13,836 nucleotides of DNA, from the NCBI GenBank assembly GCA_946479115.1, contig CAMLED010000018.1, positions 1-13,836 of the forward strand, written 5' to 3'. Source of the DNA: an uncultured Candidatus Saccharibacteria bacterium. Its GTDB lineage: Bacteria; Patescibacteria; Saccharimonadia; Saccharimonadales; UBA6022. The translations under genes were made by a program, and so were the position numbers. The notes under the pieces were generated by a model, which was not told the DNA's origin, did not search any database, and saw nothing but the letters and a program-made list of their open reading frames with translations. This document shows positions 5,366 to 12,538 of the stretch, piece after piece; positions within the stretch are counted from its first letter, which is position 1; the number at the start of each line of letters is the position of its first letter.

Positions 5366-6553
5366 CTATGGCTTACAGGTTGCCGTTGGGTAACCAAAGG
5401 TATCTGTTGGACCTGGGTCTTTATCGGTCACAACAAAATTCTTACAAAGATCACCCTCAAGATCAACTGCGGCCTGGGGGAATGCGAAATCAGTCTTAAA
5501 TTCAATACGGCTCTCAACGCGGCGGAACATATCATTGGCGCGTCCGGTAGAATCAACGCTTGGTTGCACATGATCAAAGGCCACCACCGTACCACCGTTT
5601 AATAATTCGAGCTTATAATTAGCAGCGTTATAAAGAGTGGCGAGATGCAAGAATGCGTTTCGCTGCCCAGCATTGCCGGTCAACGGCATTGGCAGAGCCA
5701 GCGTGGCACTACAGGCATACTCCACGTTCGTAAAGCTAGTATTACAGCGCACTTGCTGGGGTACCGCCGAAGCACTCCGCCGCGGCGTATCAAGAGCAAA
5801 GCTCAACGCGTCAACACCAGTTGCTGATGGGTATAAGAACAGTGTGTTTGCGTTGCTCTTATTGCCTGGCTGAGCGTCATCGAAATCAGACAATTTAAAG
5901 TTAGGTCCTGTCTGCATAAGTTGTACACGCATCAAAGATGGAACATCCACATCCCACTGTCCACCTTGAGGAGGCAGTGAAACGCTCGGACCACTACTAG
6001 GAAACGCAATCGTTTGACCAGCACCAGCGGCAGCGACATCTTCGTGTTTGAACCAGCTAATTCTAACACTATCAAAGTCACTCACCCCTCGTAGTGGCAC
6101 AATATTAGAGTTATTCAGATCAAGCACGTTCTTGTAATCGTCTGTATTTGGTGTGATTTTAACACACGTATACGACTGCTGGAGGGCTTGATCGCCTTGA
6201 TTTTGCTGGATAACCGTCTCGGGATCAGAGGCATTACCAAAATACGCGGCAACTGTATTACACTGACCAGCGTTGATTGCAGTAGAGACTGCCGTACAGT
6301 TCACTGCAGGTGGAGCCGTGCCGTTACGGCAGGCTTGATCTAGTAGCAGTAGACGCTTAGCATCTTCAACACCTGACTTAGCCGAGTCATAGGCACTTTG
6401 CGACAGATCGCTCGCGGTTGCCTGTCGCTGATCCTTGATCATTAGCTGTACAAAACTAATGGTAATGATAATCATCAGAAGTGTTGCAAAAATAACTACA
6501 AATAACGCAACTGCTCCTCGCTCATGATGGCTAGACTGCTGTATGTTCGACAT
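5366..6553 (-). CDS. Large minor pilin, PilX/GspK-like
   Basis: The 395-residue protein has a short basic leader, then RGAVALFVVIFATLLMI, a hydrophobic helix of about 27 residues that resembles the PilX N-terminal segment. The usual Glu at +5 is missing, as in GspK and related tip subunits. The rest is extracellular, with eight cysteines, an even number that could form disulfides. It is the fourth gene of the minor pilin operon and the largest, which also fits GspK. The start is one base after the preceding stop (TAAGATG), and AGGGGG lies about 11 bases upstream of it. A longer reading from 6640 would add 29 residues before the leader and overlap the previous gene, so I rejected it. The large domain itself is not recognised. 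Confidence 0.7.
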   Translation of the reverse strand: MSNIQQSSHHERGAVALFVVIFATLLMIIITISFVQLMIKDQRQATASDLSQSAYDSAKSGVEDAKRLLLLDQACRNGTAPPAVNCTAVSTAINAGQCNTVAAYFGNASDPETVIQQNQGDQALQQSYTCVKITPNTDDYKNVLDLNNSNIVPLRGVSDFDSVRISWFKHEDVAAAGAGQTIAFPSSGPSVSLPPQGGQWDVDVPSLMRVQLMQTGPNFKLSDFDDAQPGNKSNANTLFLYPSATGVDALSFALDTPRRSASAVPQQVRCNTSFTNVEYACSATLALPMPLTGNAGQRNAFLHLATLYNAANYKLELLNGGTVVAFDHVQPSVDSTGRANDMFRRVESRIEFKTDFAFPQAAVDLEGDLCKNFVVTDKDPGPTDTFGYPTATCKP

Positions 6554-6554
6554 C

Positions 6555-7301
6555 TTATTTATTTCCCCCTGCCTTATTACCTGCTCGCGCGATGATATCA
6601 AATTGGTTAACTGAGCAATAATTTTCAACACCAGCGCCATCGGCTGGCGGCTTACATGACGTATCGTTGGTTGTCAGCTGCTCGTGGTCATTTGTCCCAA
6701 TTATCATAGAAATAGAGTAAATCGTCTGCCCTGTTGTCGGATCCTGCGCTTTAGGATCAGTTTTAATTTCAAAGGAATGCATGACAAGGTCGCGATCACC
6801 GCTCACTAACATTTCGGTTGCATTATCGCGTGGAATATTCGCTGCTGGATCCGCACATAGGTACCCATTCGGGTCAGCTATCTTAGCAAAGCGAACCGCT
6901 TCACCAGTCACGCCAGGATCACCAGCTTTAAAATACGTGTTGTAGACGGGGGCCGCACCAGAGACTTTAGCGATTGATTTTCCGTAATTCCATGCATAGG
7001 TATAACGACCCAGACATAGCCGGCCTCCACCATCACGAACCACGTATTTTGAATTGAGCGTCGCTGGCGAGTCATCAACTTTTTTAGTTACGTCAAACGG
7101 TACTGCAGTCGCGATACTGCGCTGCAAATCATCAGAGATTGTTCGGCCCGCCTGGTTAACTTCACGTAGAGTAATACCCTTGTTGTAAATGTTACCAATT
7201 TGAATTGTAGTCATCGCAATGGCCATCATAAGCACCGCGATAAACGTCATCGCGAGCATTAACTCAATCAGGGTAAATCCTTTAGTCTTAACGTGGCTCA
7301 T
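6555..7301 (-). CDS. Minor pilin, PilW/GspJ-like
   Basis: The 248-residue protein has a clear prepilin signal, MSHVKTKG|FTLIE, with cleavage after G8 and Glu at +5 of the mature chain. A long N-terminal helix with several Met residues follows. The sequence NQAGRTISDDLQRSIA, about 45 residues after the cleavage site, is typical of GspJ/PilW proteins. The globular part has four cysteines. The start overlaps the preceding gene by 14 bases, with GAGG four bases before the ATG. It is the third gene of the minor pilin operon. Confidence 0.8.
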   Translation of the reverse strand: MSHVKTKGFTLIELMLAMTFIAVLMMAIAMTTIQIGNIYNKGITLREVNQAGRTISDDLQRSIATAVPFDVTKKVDDSPATLNSKYVVRDGGGRLCLGRYTYAWNYGKSIAKVSGAAPVYNTYFKAGDPGVTGEAVRFAKIADPNGYLCADPAANIPRDNATEMLVSGDRDLVMHSFEIKTDPKAQDPTTGQTIYSISMIIGTNDHEQLTTNDTSCKPPADGAGVENYCSVNQFDIIARAGNKAGGNK

Positions 7302-7932
7302 ATAACCTCACAATTGTTCCTAACGTTACAGGGGTTGCACTTCCGGCACCACTCCAGCAAGCCCGTATATGGAAATCAACAAAACCCGTTCCATTACTAC
7401 TGACGGGAGATTGTACAGCTTCTATCCAAATACCATAGGCCTGGTCAATGCTTGAATCATCGTTATACATAACCTGTGAGAATGGCGGTAAAGATGAGCC
7501 AGACGCTGGTGATGAAGCTGGAGTCGAGTCCCAGACCTTTGCAAGCCGGGCATTTAATATAAATGGGTGCTCACCAGGAGTTGTAGCAAGACACACTGGA
7601 CCAGCCACCTGGCCAAATGTTGATGCCTGATTCGCCCCCTTGCCAACTGTCTTACTGGTCATCTTGATCCACTCGGCAGCGGCAGTGCCATCCGCCGGGG
7701 CAGCACCGTTACGCTGATAGCTATTTACATAGGCCTGATGAATATAGCGGATCGCTTCAGCCTGGGCGTCCATCTGGGCGCGCACAAGTGTAATTTCAAG
7801 TGAACGTTGTGCGGTAGAAATCCCCTGGTTCATAATCGTCAGACTACCGATTGCGACCAGCGCAAAAATAGCAAAAGCAAACATTACCTCAATTAATGTA
7901 TCGCCTTGTTCTGATGATCGCATTAGTCGCAT
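7288..7932 (-). CDS. Minor pilin, PilV/GspI-like
   Basis: The 214-residue protein has a prepilin signal, MRLMRSSEQG|DTLIEVMFAFAIF, with Glu at +5. The first mature residue would be Asp instead of the usual Phe or Met. The sequence MDAQAEAIRYIHQAYVNSY after the helix fits PilV/GspI. Two cysteines lie in the globular part. The start at 7932 overlaps the previous gene by 10 bases. GGAG lies 11 bases before it. A second ATG at 7923 overlaps the previous stop (TAATG) and would shorten the leader to MRSSEQG. Confidence 0.75.
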   Translation of the reverse strand: MRLMRSSEQGDTLIEVMFAFAIFALVAIGSLTIMNQGISTAQRSLEITLVRAQMDAQAEAIRYIHQAYVNSYQRNGAAPADGTAAAEWIKMTSKTVGKGANQASTFGQVAGPVCLATTPGEHPFILNARLAKVWDSTPASSPASGSSLPPFSQVMYNDDSSIDQAYGIWIEAVQSPVSSNGTGFVDFHIRACWSGAGSATPVTLGTIVRLYEPR

Positions 7933-8666
7933 ATGTTCGTCTTCTCCGGTGGAACCTGTATCGAGCCCTGGTTTGTCGCAAATGGCATCACTTGGACGGC
8001 CATGCGGCTTCCGACGAGTGAACTAGTTGGCATATTAAGGCATAGATTTGCTGTTCGGCTTGCATTGGCCGCCGTCACCATACCAAGGAGATTAGTCACG
8101 ACACCGTCAGCGGTATAGGTCATAACAGAGCCGCTCAGCGGCGAGCGTAGGATCAACATTGAAAACGGCATTGGCTGAGAAGTTTGTGGCTTAACCACCT
8201 CAGCACCCCAGGCGATAGCAACGTCCTCTTTACTGAGGACTGATAGGCCAAGTGTGTAGTTAGTCTGGATTTCCGCGATATCACTCACTTCTTCGTCCGC
8301 CCCAGGATTACGGTAACCAACCACACTTGTGGTTTGCACCTGCTTGCCAGAGTTATCAATAGTAATAAACCGTCCCATCACCACGCAATCACTTGTCCCG
8401 CGTAGTTGCGGCGTCACTGTATCGGGAGGGCTGACAACAACAGCATTCGAACAGGCTTCACTGCCGTCACGGTCGTTAACGACATTAGTCGCTTCACTAT
8501 ATTGCTGCTGCAGCAGCGACTTCAGTGAATTAACACTATCTCGATATCGCTGTTGATTAATCGCAAGGCCAGAACCTGCAAGAATTGCCACTGTCAAAGC
8601 GCCGGCTACACCTAAGAAAAGCATTGCTTCGATAATTGTAAAACCGCTGTTTATCTTTGTGGCCAT
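7923..8666 (-). CDS. Minor pilin, FimU/GspH-like
   Basis: The 247-residue protein has the prepilin signal MATKINSG|FTIIEAM, with cleavage after G8 and Glu at +5. A helix of about 25 hydrophobic residues and a globular domain with four cysteines follow, and the chain ends in NICD. It is the first gene of a four-gene operon with tight overlaps. Position and signal fit FimU/GspH, but the globular domain is not recognisable, so the subtype is inferred from gene order. There is no Shine-Dalgarno sequence. An extended -10 box ends eight bases before the ATG. Confidence 0.75.
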   Translation of the reverse strand: MATKINSGFTIIEAMLFLGVAGALTVAILAGSGLAINQQRYRDSVNSLKSLLQQQYSEATNVVNDRDGSEACSNAVVVSPPDTVTPQLRGTSDCVVMGRFITIDNSGKQVQTTSVVGYRNPGADEEVSDIAEIQTNYTLGLSVLSKEDVAIAWGAEVVKPQTSQPMPFSMLILRSPLSGSVMTYTADGVVTNLLGMVTAANASRTANLCLNMPTSSLVGSRMAVQVMPFATNQGSIQVPPEKTNICD

Positions 8667-8674
8667 GTGCGCTC

Positions 8675-8683
8675 ATTATAGCA
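8675..8683 (-). promoter_or_regulatory. Extended -10 promoter of the minor pilin operon
   Basis: On the minus strand this reads TGC followed by a perfect TATAAT, a full extended -10 element, eight bases before the ATG. No -35 is evident. TGGCCA occurs at the start codon (8660-8665) and again at 8693-8698. In read-through RNA from pilD the two could pair and hide the start. Confidence 0.65.
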
Positions 8684-8716
8684 TAAGAAGTTTGGCCATA
8701 TAAGGACTTTGGCGTG

Positions 8717-9595
8717 CTAAAACGCTAAGTGAAAAAACGTCTGAATCAAATCAGGACCCCAGATGACAGCCAATACTGTGCCGACGATCAAAAGTGGGCC
8801 AAATGGGACGCGCGTTGTCCGTGTCACCTTGCCCATAACCATACCGGGAATAACTAGCAGACAGCCGATGGCGTTCGCGGCAAACAATGCGATAAATGCC
8901 AGCTGCCAGTCAGCCGTAAATAGTGCAAGTGCCAAACCTAACTTAACATCCCCAAAACCTATCCACTGGCCTTTTGAGACGAGCCACAGCACGTAGTACA
9001 GTCCGCTAAGGATTGCGACTGCTCCGGCTAGTGAAGTAAGAGCTAGCGGCGTCAGGCCACCCCCTAAAAGCCCCAGCCCTGCATAGATCACTCCAAGACC
9101 AATGAGTGGAAATACAATCTGGTTAGGGAGCAAAAACCATTTCAAGTCATAGGCAAACAAAATTGTTAATAGCACTCCGGCAACCAACCAGATACAGAAC
9201 TGCGCCACCATTGCAGCAGTGTCGAGTGGCATTGGCCATAGCCAATAAGAGACGACGAAAAACGCTGCTAGCCCAAGCTCAATCAGTGGCTCAAACCAGC
9301 CAATCTTAGTACGACAATAACGACACTTGCCGCCAAGACTCAGCCAGCTAACCAGTGGAATAAGATCATACCAGGCCAGCACATGTTCACAGTGCAGGCA
9401 GCGCGAGCGGTCAGTTGTAACTGTTGCTTTGGTGAGTGGCATAAGATGTTTGTATTCATCAACGTCAACTGGCTCACCTGCCTTTTTATCGTTTCGTAGT
9501 TGATAAGCTCGTAGTCGCCAGACGCTTGCACCAGCAAAACTGCCGAACATCAGTCCCAGTACGACCAAGATAGTATATATAAGTGTTTGTTCCAT
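8717..9595 (-). CDS. pilD: Prepilin peptidase / N-methyltransferase
   Basis: This inner-membrane aspartyl protease cuts prepilin leaders after Gly and methylates the new N terminus. From the ATG at 9595 it has 292 residues. The cytoplasmic N-terminal loop carries two zinc-binding pairs, C66-x-x-C69 and C91-x-x-C94, as in bifunctional enzymes. The catalytic aspartates are D150 (FAYDLKWFLLPN) and D216 in the GFGD motif. Several membrane helices and the FGP segment near 265 complete the fold. The loop before the first CxxC (residues about 35-62) is longer and more charged than usual. I chose M at 9595 over the ATG at 9616 because the first helix begins there and a TATGAT box ends seven bases before it. 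It should process all the pilins encoded here. Confidence 0.93.
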   Translation of the reverse strand: MEQTLIYTILVVLGLMFGSFAGASVWRLRAYQLRNDKKAGEPVDVDEYKHLMPLTKATVTTDRSRCLHCEHVLAWYDLIPLVSWLSLGGKCRYCRTKIGWFEPLIELGLAAFFVVSYWLWPMPLDTAAMVAQFCIWLVAGVLLTILFAYDLKWFLLPNQIVFPLIGLGVIYAGLGLLGGGLTPLALTSLAGAVAILSGLYYVLWLVSKGQWIGFGDVKLGLALALFTADWQLAFIALFAANAIGCLLVIPGMVMGKVTRTTRVPFGPLLIVGTVLAVIWGPDLIQTFFHLAF

Positions 9596-9602
9596 AAGCA
9601 CT

Positions 9603-9608
9603 ATCATA
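9603..9608 (-). promoter_or_regulatory. -10 box of pilD
   Basis: TATGAT on the minus strand lies seven bases before the pilD ATG at 9595 and just after the terminator of the pilin block. No Shine-Dalgarno sequence follows, and no -35 is obvious. Confidence 0.4.
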
Positions 9609-9627
9609 CCGTACATTCAGTGCAAAT

Positions 9628-9661
9628 GAAAAACCCCGATCGATGAGGACCGGGGTTTTTC
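9628..9661 (-). terminator. Terminator after the major pilin gene
   Basis: GAAAAACCCCG (9628-9638) pairs perfectly with CGGGGTTTTTC (9651-9661) around a 12-base loop. It is GC-rich with a T5 run on the minus strand, 18 bases past the pilin stop. It separates pilD from the pilB-pilT-pilC-pilin block. Confidence 0.88.
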
Positions 9662-9679
9662 AATCGGATTATCCGATGA

Positions 9680-10150
9680 CTAGTTGTTTACACAAGCGGT
9701 GCCACCACCTTCAAGCTTGTACTGGATAGCCACTTTTGACTGACCCTGACCAGTTTTTGGTCCATTGTCACCGTCACATACTGCACCGCGGGTAAAGTAC
9801 ATGTATGAGTTAGCTGTGTCAAAGGTACTTGGCGCAGTACCAGTTTTAAAGCTATAGTCGTTACCGTTTGGATCGGCAAATGCATCACCGCCAACCGTCA
9901 AATACTTTGGAATAAGCACTGTATTGAATTCAGTGTCACTCGGAAGTGCGTTGCGGTTGTTTGATTGGTAGTTCTGGATCGCTGTCTGAACACGAGCCAC
10001 ATCAGCTTTACGTTGTGTGTCACGCTGGCTACGCTGCAATGCAGGTAACGCGATAAAGACCATCAGGAAGATGAGGGCCGCAATTGCGAGCACCAAGACG
10101 ACTTCGATGATCGTAAATCCTTTTTGATTGTTTTTCTGTGTAACGTTCAT
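9680..10150 (-). CDS. Type IV major pilin, class III signal
   Basis: From the ATG at 10150 the prepilin has 156 residues, the normal size for a type IVa pilin. The leader MNVTQKNNQKG is cut before FTIIEVVLVLAIAAL, with Glu at +5. The helix continues to about residue 60, followed by a globular domain. C125 and C153 near the C terminus are placed like the disulfide that closes the D-region of many pilins. A longer reading from a TTG at 10198 would give an unlikely 27-residue leader with no ribosome site. AAAGGTGG lies 11 bases before the chosen ATG. It is the last gene of the block, between a hairpin and a strong terminator. Its placement next to pilC suggests it is the main fibre subunit. Confidence 0.85.
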   Translation of the reverse strand: MNVTQKNNQKGFTIIEVVLVLAIAALIFLMVFIALPALQRSQRDTQRKADVARVQTAIQNYQSNNRNALPSDTEFNTVLIPKYLTVGGDAFADPNGNDYSFKTGTAPSTFDTANSYMYFTRGAVCDGDNGPKTGQGQSKVAIQYKLEGGGTACVNN

Positions 10151-10202
10151 AAAATTTTTTTCCACCTTTCTATGAACAAATTTTCTTACGTGCGTCAAAA
10201 CG

Positions 10203-10232
10203 CTTAGGCTTATAGTACCCTACCCGCCTAAG
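10203..10232 (-). other. Hairpin between pilC and the pilin gene
   Basis: CTTAGGC (10203-10209) pairs with GCCTAAG (10226-10232) around a 16-base loop, within the 88-base gap between pilC and the pilin. There is no T run, so it is not a clear terminator. It may be a processing or stabilising site that raises pilin mRNA above that of the machinery genes. Confidence 0.45.
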
Positions 10233-10238
10233 GTTTGT

Positions 10239-11450
10239 CTATACATTGATACCATTTACCAAACTATAGATTGGTAAGAGGATCGCACCGACCATACCAC
10301 CAGCCACAACAGCCAGCACAACCATCAAAATTGGCTCGATTGCTGTCGAGATAGCCTTAATTTCTTCGTCGAGCTCGTCTTCGTAGACCTGAGCGGTCTT
10401 TCCCATCATATCGTCGATTTTACCGGACTGTTCACCGATCTTAATCATCTGTGGTACCAGAGGTAGAATATACTCTTCGGTTTGCAAAGCCGTCGACAAC
10501 GCCTTACCACCCTTCACCTTCTCGGCTGCCCGGTCGATACTGGCGCTAATGATTGTATTATTAACCGCTTCGCTGGTGATACGAAGCATGTCGAGCATGG
10601 CGACACCGGTTGAAAGTAGTGTTTGCCCTGTACGTGCCAAGCGGGCCATATATAATTTTCGGAACATTGTTCCAAATAACGGCACGTTCAGCTTAAATGT
10701 ATCCTTAAACTTAATTCCGCTCTCTGTTCGTAGATATTGAACAAAGAAATAGCCGGCCGCACCGAGGATAATAATCACTAACCACCAGAAATTAATCATA
10801 AAGTCAGCCGTCGATACCATAGCTTGAGTCAAGAATGGCAACGTCTTTTTCATGTCGACATAGAGTTTTTCAACCTGTGGAACAACCGTGAAAAACATAA
10901 AGGCCATCACGCCAAAGATCACCACAAGAACGATGACTGGGTAGGTCAGCGCGCCCTTAATCTTACTCATCGTTGCTGCGTCTTTTTCCTGCTGAGCCGC
11001 CAAGCGACGCAATGAGTCGTCGAGCGTTCCCGACGCTTCACCGGCAGCGATCAACGCCAAGAACACCTTGTCAAAGACTTCTGGGTGTTTGGCAAATGAG
11101 TCGGTCAGTGACTTACCACCTTCGATCGAAGTCACAATATCCTCAACCACGGCCTGAAGCCGCTTGTTGGCGGTCTGCTCAAGCACTGTGCGCATACTTT
11201 GTGATAATGGCAAGCCAGCACCGATCAAAGTCGCAAGCTGACGAGTGAAGACAATCTTGTCCTTGGTTGTAATACGGCCTGTCAAACGGCCAAGGAAGTT
11301 ACCATCCTCATTCACCTCTTTAATATCAAGTGGTGTAAAGCCCTGCGCGATCAACAACTTAGCTGCAGCGTTTTCAGTCTCGGCCTGAACAGTCGCTTTA
11401 ACAATTTTGTTTGTTGAACCATCACGCGCTTGGTAATTAAACTTTCGCAT
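10239..11450 (-). CDS. pilC: Type IV pilus inner-membrane platform protein
   Basis: PilC links the cytoplasmic ATPases to pilin assembly. The 403-residue length is normal. Two GspF domains are visible, about residues 66-190 and 269-391. Each has the FTRQLATLIGAGLPL / MARLARTGQTLLSTGV type opening and a later AGE-SG or GEQSG turn. Membrane helices lie near 172-192, 220-240 and 373-396. The N-terminal MRKFNYQARDG is typical of the family. The start is one base after the pilT stop (TAAGATG), and the ribosome site AGAGG lies inside the pilT end, which suggests coupling. Confidence 0.95.
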   Translation of the reverse strand: MRKFNYQARDGSTNKIVKATVQAETENAAAKLLIAQGFTPLDIKEVNEDGNFLGRLTGRITTKDKIVFTRQLATLIGAGLPLSQSMRTVLEQTANKRLQAVVEDIVTSIEGGKSLTDSFAKHPEVFDKVFLALIAAGEASGTLDDSLRRLAAQQEKDAATMSKIKGALTYPVIVLVVIFGVMAFMFFTVVPQVEKLYVDMKKTLPFLTQAMVSTADFMINFWWLVIIILGAAGYFFVQYLRTESGIKFKDTFKLNVPLFGTMFRKLYMARLARTGQTLLSTGVAMLDMLRITSEAVNNTIISASIDRAAEKVKGGKALSTALQTEEYILPLVPQMIKIGEQSGKIDDMMGKTAQVYEDELDEEIKAISTAIEPILMVVLAVVAGGMVGAILLPIYSLVNGINV

Positions 11451-11451
11451 C

Positions 11452-12522
11452 TTAGCCTCTCATCAACCGATCAAACTCAGTCACATCAACCGCAAAGTTG
11501 CGTGCTTCATCGTAAGTTACCGTGCCGCTCTGGATCAGATTCACTAGCGTACGATCCATCGTTTGCATACCTTGATCTGCACCCGTTTGAATTACCGCAT
11601 CAAGCTGGTGCGACTTACCTTCACGAATAATGTTACGAACAGCCGGGTTAGCAATGAGCACCTCTGCCGCTACAACGCGACCACCACCAATTGCTGGTAC
11701 AAGGCGCTGAGAACAGATTGCCATCAAAATATTAGATAGCTGCGCACGAATTTGCGGCTGCTGGTGCGGTGGAAATACGTCGATCATACGGTCGATTGAT
11801 TGCGCCGCGCTGTTAGTGTGCAGTGTTGCAAACACCAAGTGACCTGTTTCAGCGATGGTAATCGCGGCGCTAATCGTTTCAAGGTCACGCATCTCACCAA
11901 TCAGGACGACGTCAGGGTCTTGGCGCAGGCTTGAACGCAGTGCCGCTGAGAATGAATAGGTATCGTAGTGCACTTCACGTTGCACAATGACTGATTTCTT
12001 TGATTTATGCGTAAACTCAATTGGATCTTCAATCGTAATAATGTGGTCAGCACGTTCAGTGTTGATCTTGTCAACAAGTGCGGCAAGTGTGGTTGATTTA
12101 CCTGATCCGGTTGGACCGGTCACCAGGACCAAACCGCGTGGATAATCCGCAAAGCCCATCACGACTGATGGCATACCCAGCTCCGTGACAGATTTGATTT
12201 CATTTGGAATTAAACGTAATGCGGCGGCCAAGTTACCGCGTTCGTGGAAAGCATTCACACGGAAACGGCCAAGTGTACCGAAGGCGAAGCTAAAGTCGAA
12301 TTCTTTGTCTTTTAATAGGATCTGCTGCTGATCTTGGTCAAGAATAGCAAAGACAAGCGATTCCACCGCTGGCTCATCCATAACATCATAGCCAGGAATT
12401 GGCTGCAAGCTACCATCAACACGCAACATTGGTGGCAAGCCCACTTGAAGGTGAAGATCGGATGCACGTTTTTTAACTACTTCTTCGAGCAGTACTTCGA
12501 TTCTCAGTTCTTGATTGTTCAT
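11452..12522 (-). CDS. pilT: Pilus retraction ATPase PilT
   Basis: This hexameric ATPase powers pilus retraction and so twitching or DNA uptake. The 356-residue protein has every signature box. Walker A is GPTGSGKST (136-144), the Asp box is IITIEDPIEF (161-170), Walker B is DVVLIGEMRD (204-213) and the His box is ETGHLVFATLHTN (225-237). The PilT-specific AVRNIIREGK (294-303), equivalent to AIRNLIRE, distinguishes it from PilB. It starts 16 bases after the pilB stop, with GGGTGG about 7 bases before the ATG. Confidence 0.97.
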   Translation of the reverse strand: MNNQELRIEVLLEEVVKKRASDLHLQVGLPPMLRVDGSLQPIPGYDVMDEPAVESLVFAILDQDQQQILLKDKEFDFSFAFGTLGRFRVNAFHERGNLAAALRLIPNEIKSVTELGMPSVVMGFADYPRGLVLVTGPTGSGKSTTLAALVDKINTERADHIITIEDPIEFTHKSKKSVIVQREVHYDTYSFSAALRSSLRQDPDVVLIGEMRDLETISAAITIAETGHLVFATLHTNSAAQSIDRMIDVFPPHQQPQIRAQLSNILMAICSQRLVPAIGGGRVVAAEVLIANPAVRNIIREGKSHQLDAVIQTGADQGMQTMDRTLVNLIQSGTVTYDEARNFAVDVTEFDRLMRG

Positions 12523-12538
12523 ATCTTATCCACCCTTC

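Noticed and set aside
5361..5393. TTACCC...GGGTAA inverted repeat as a terminator between the Xer and minor pilin genes
   Set aside because: It is only six base pairs with a 21-base loop and no T run, and most of it lies within coding sequence.
6554..6640. Longer N terminus for the K/X-like minor pilin
   Set aside because: It would put 29 residues before the leader and overlap most of the end of the J-like gene. The ATG at 6553 follows that stop directly.
8504..8517. 14-base perfect palindrome GCTGCTGCAGCAGC
   Set aside because: It lies inside the H-like pilin gene and is explained by Leu-Leu-Gln-Gln codons. Nothing else suggests a binding site.
10151..10198. TTG start for the major pilin
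   Set aside because: It gives a 27-residue leader with no ribosome site. The ATG at 10150 gives an 11-residue leader and has a Shine-Dalgarno-like sequence upstream.
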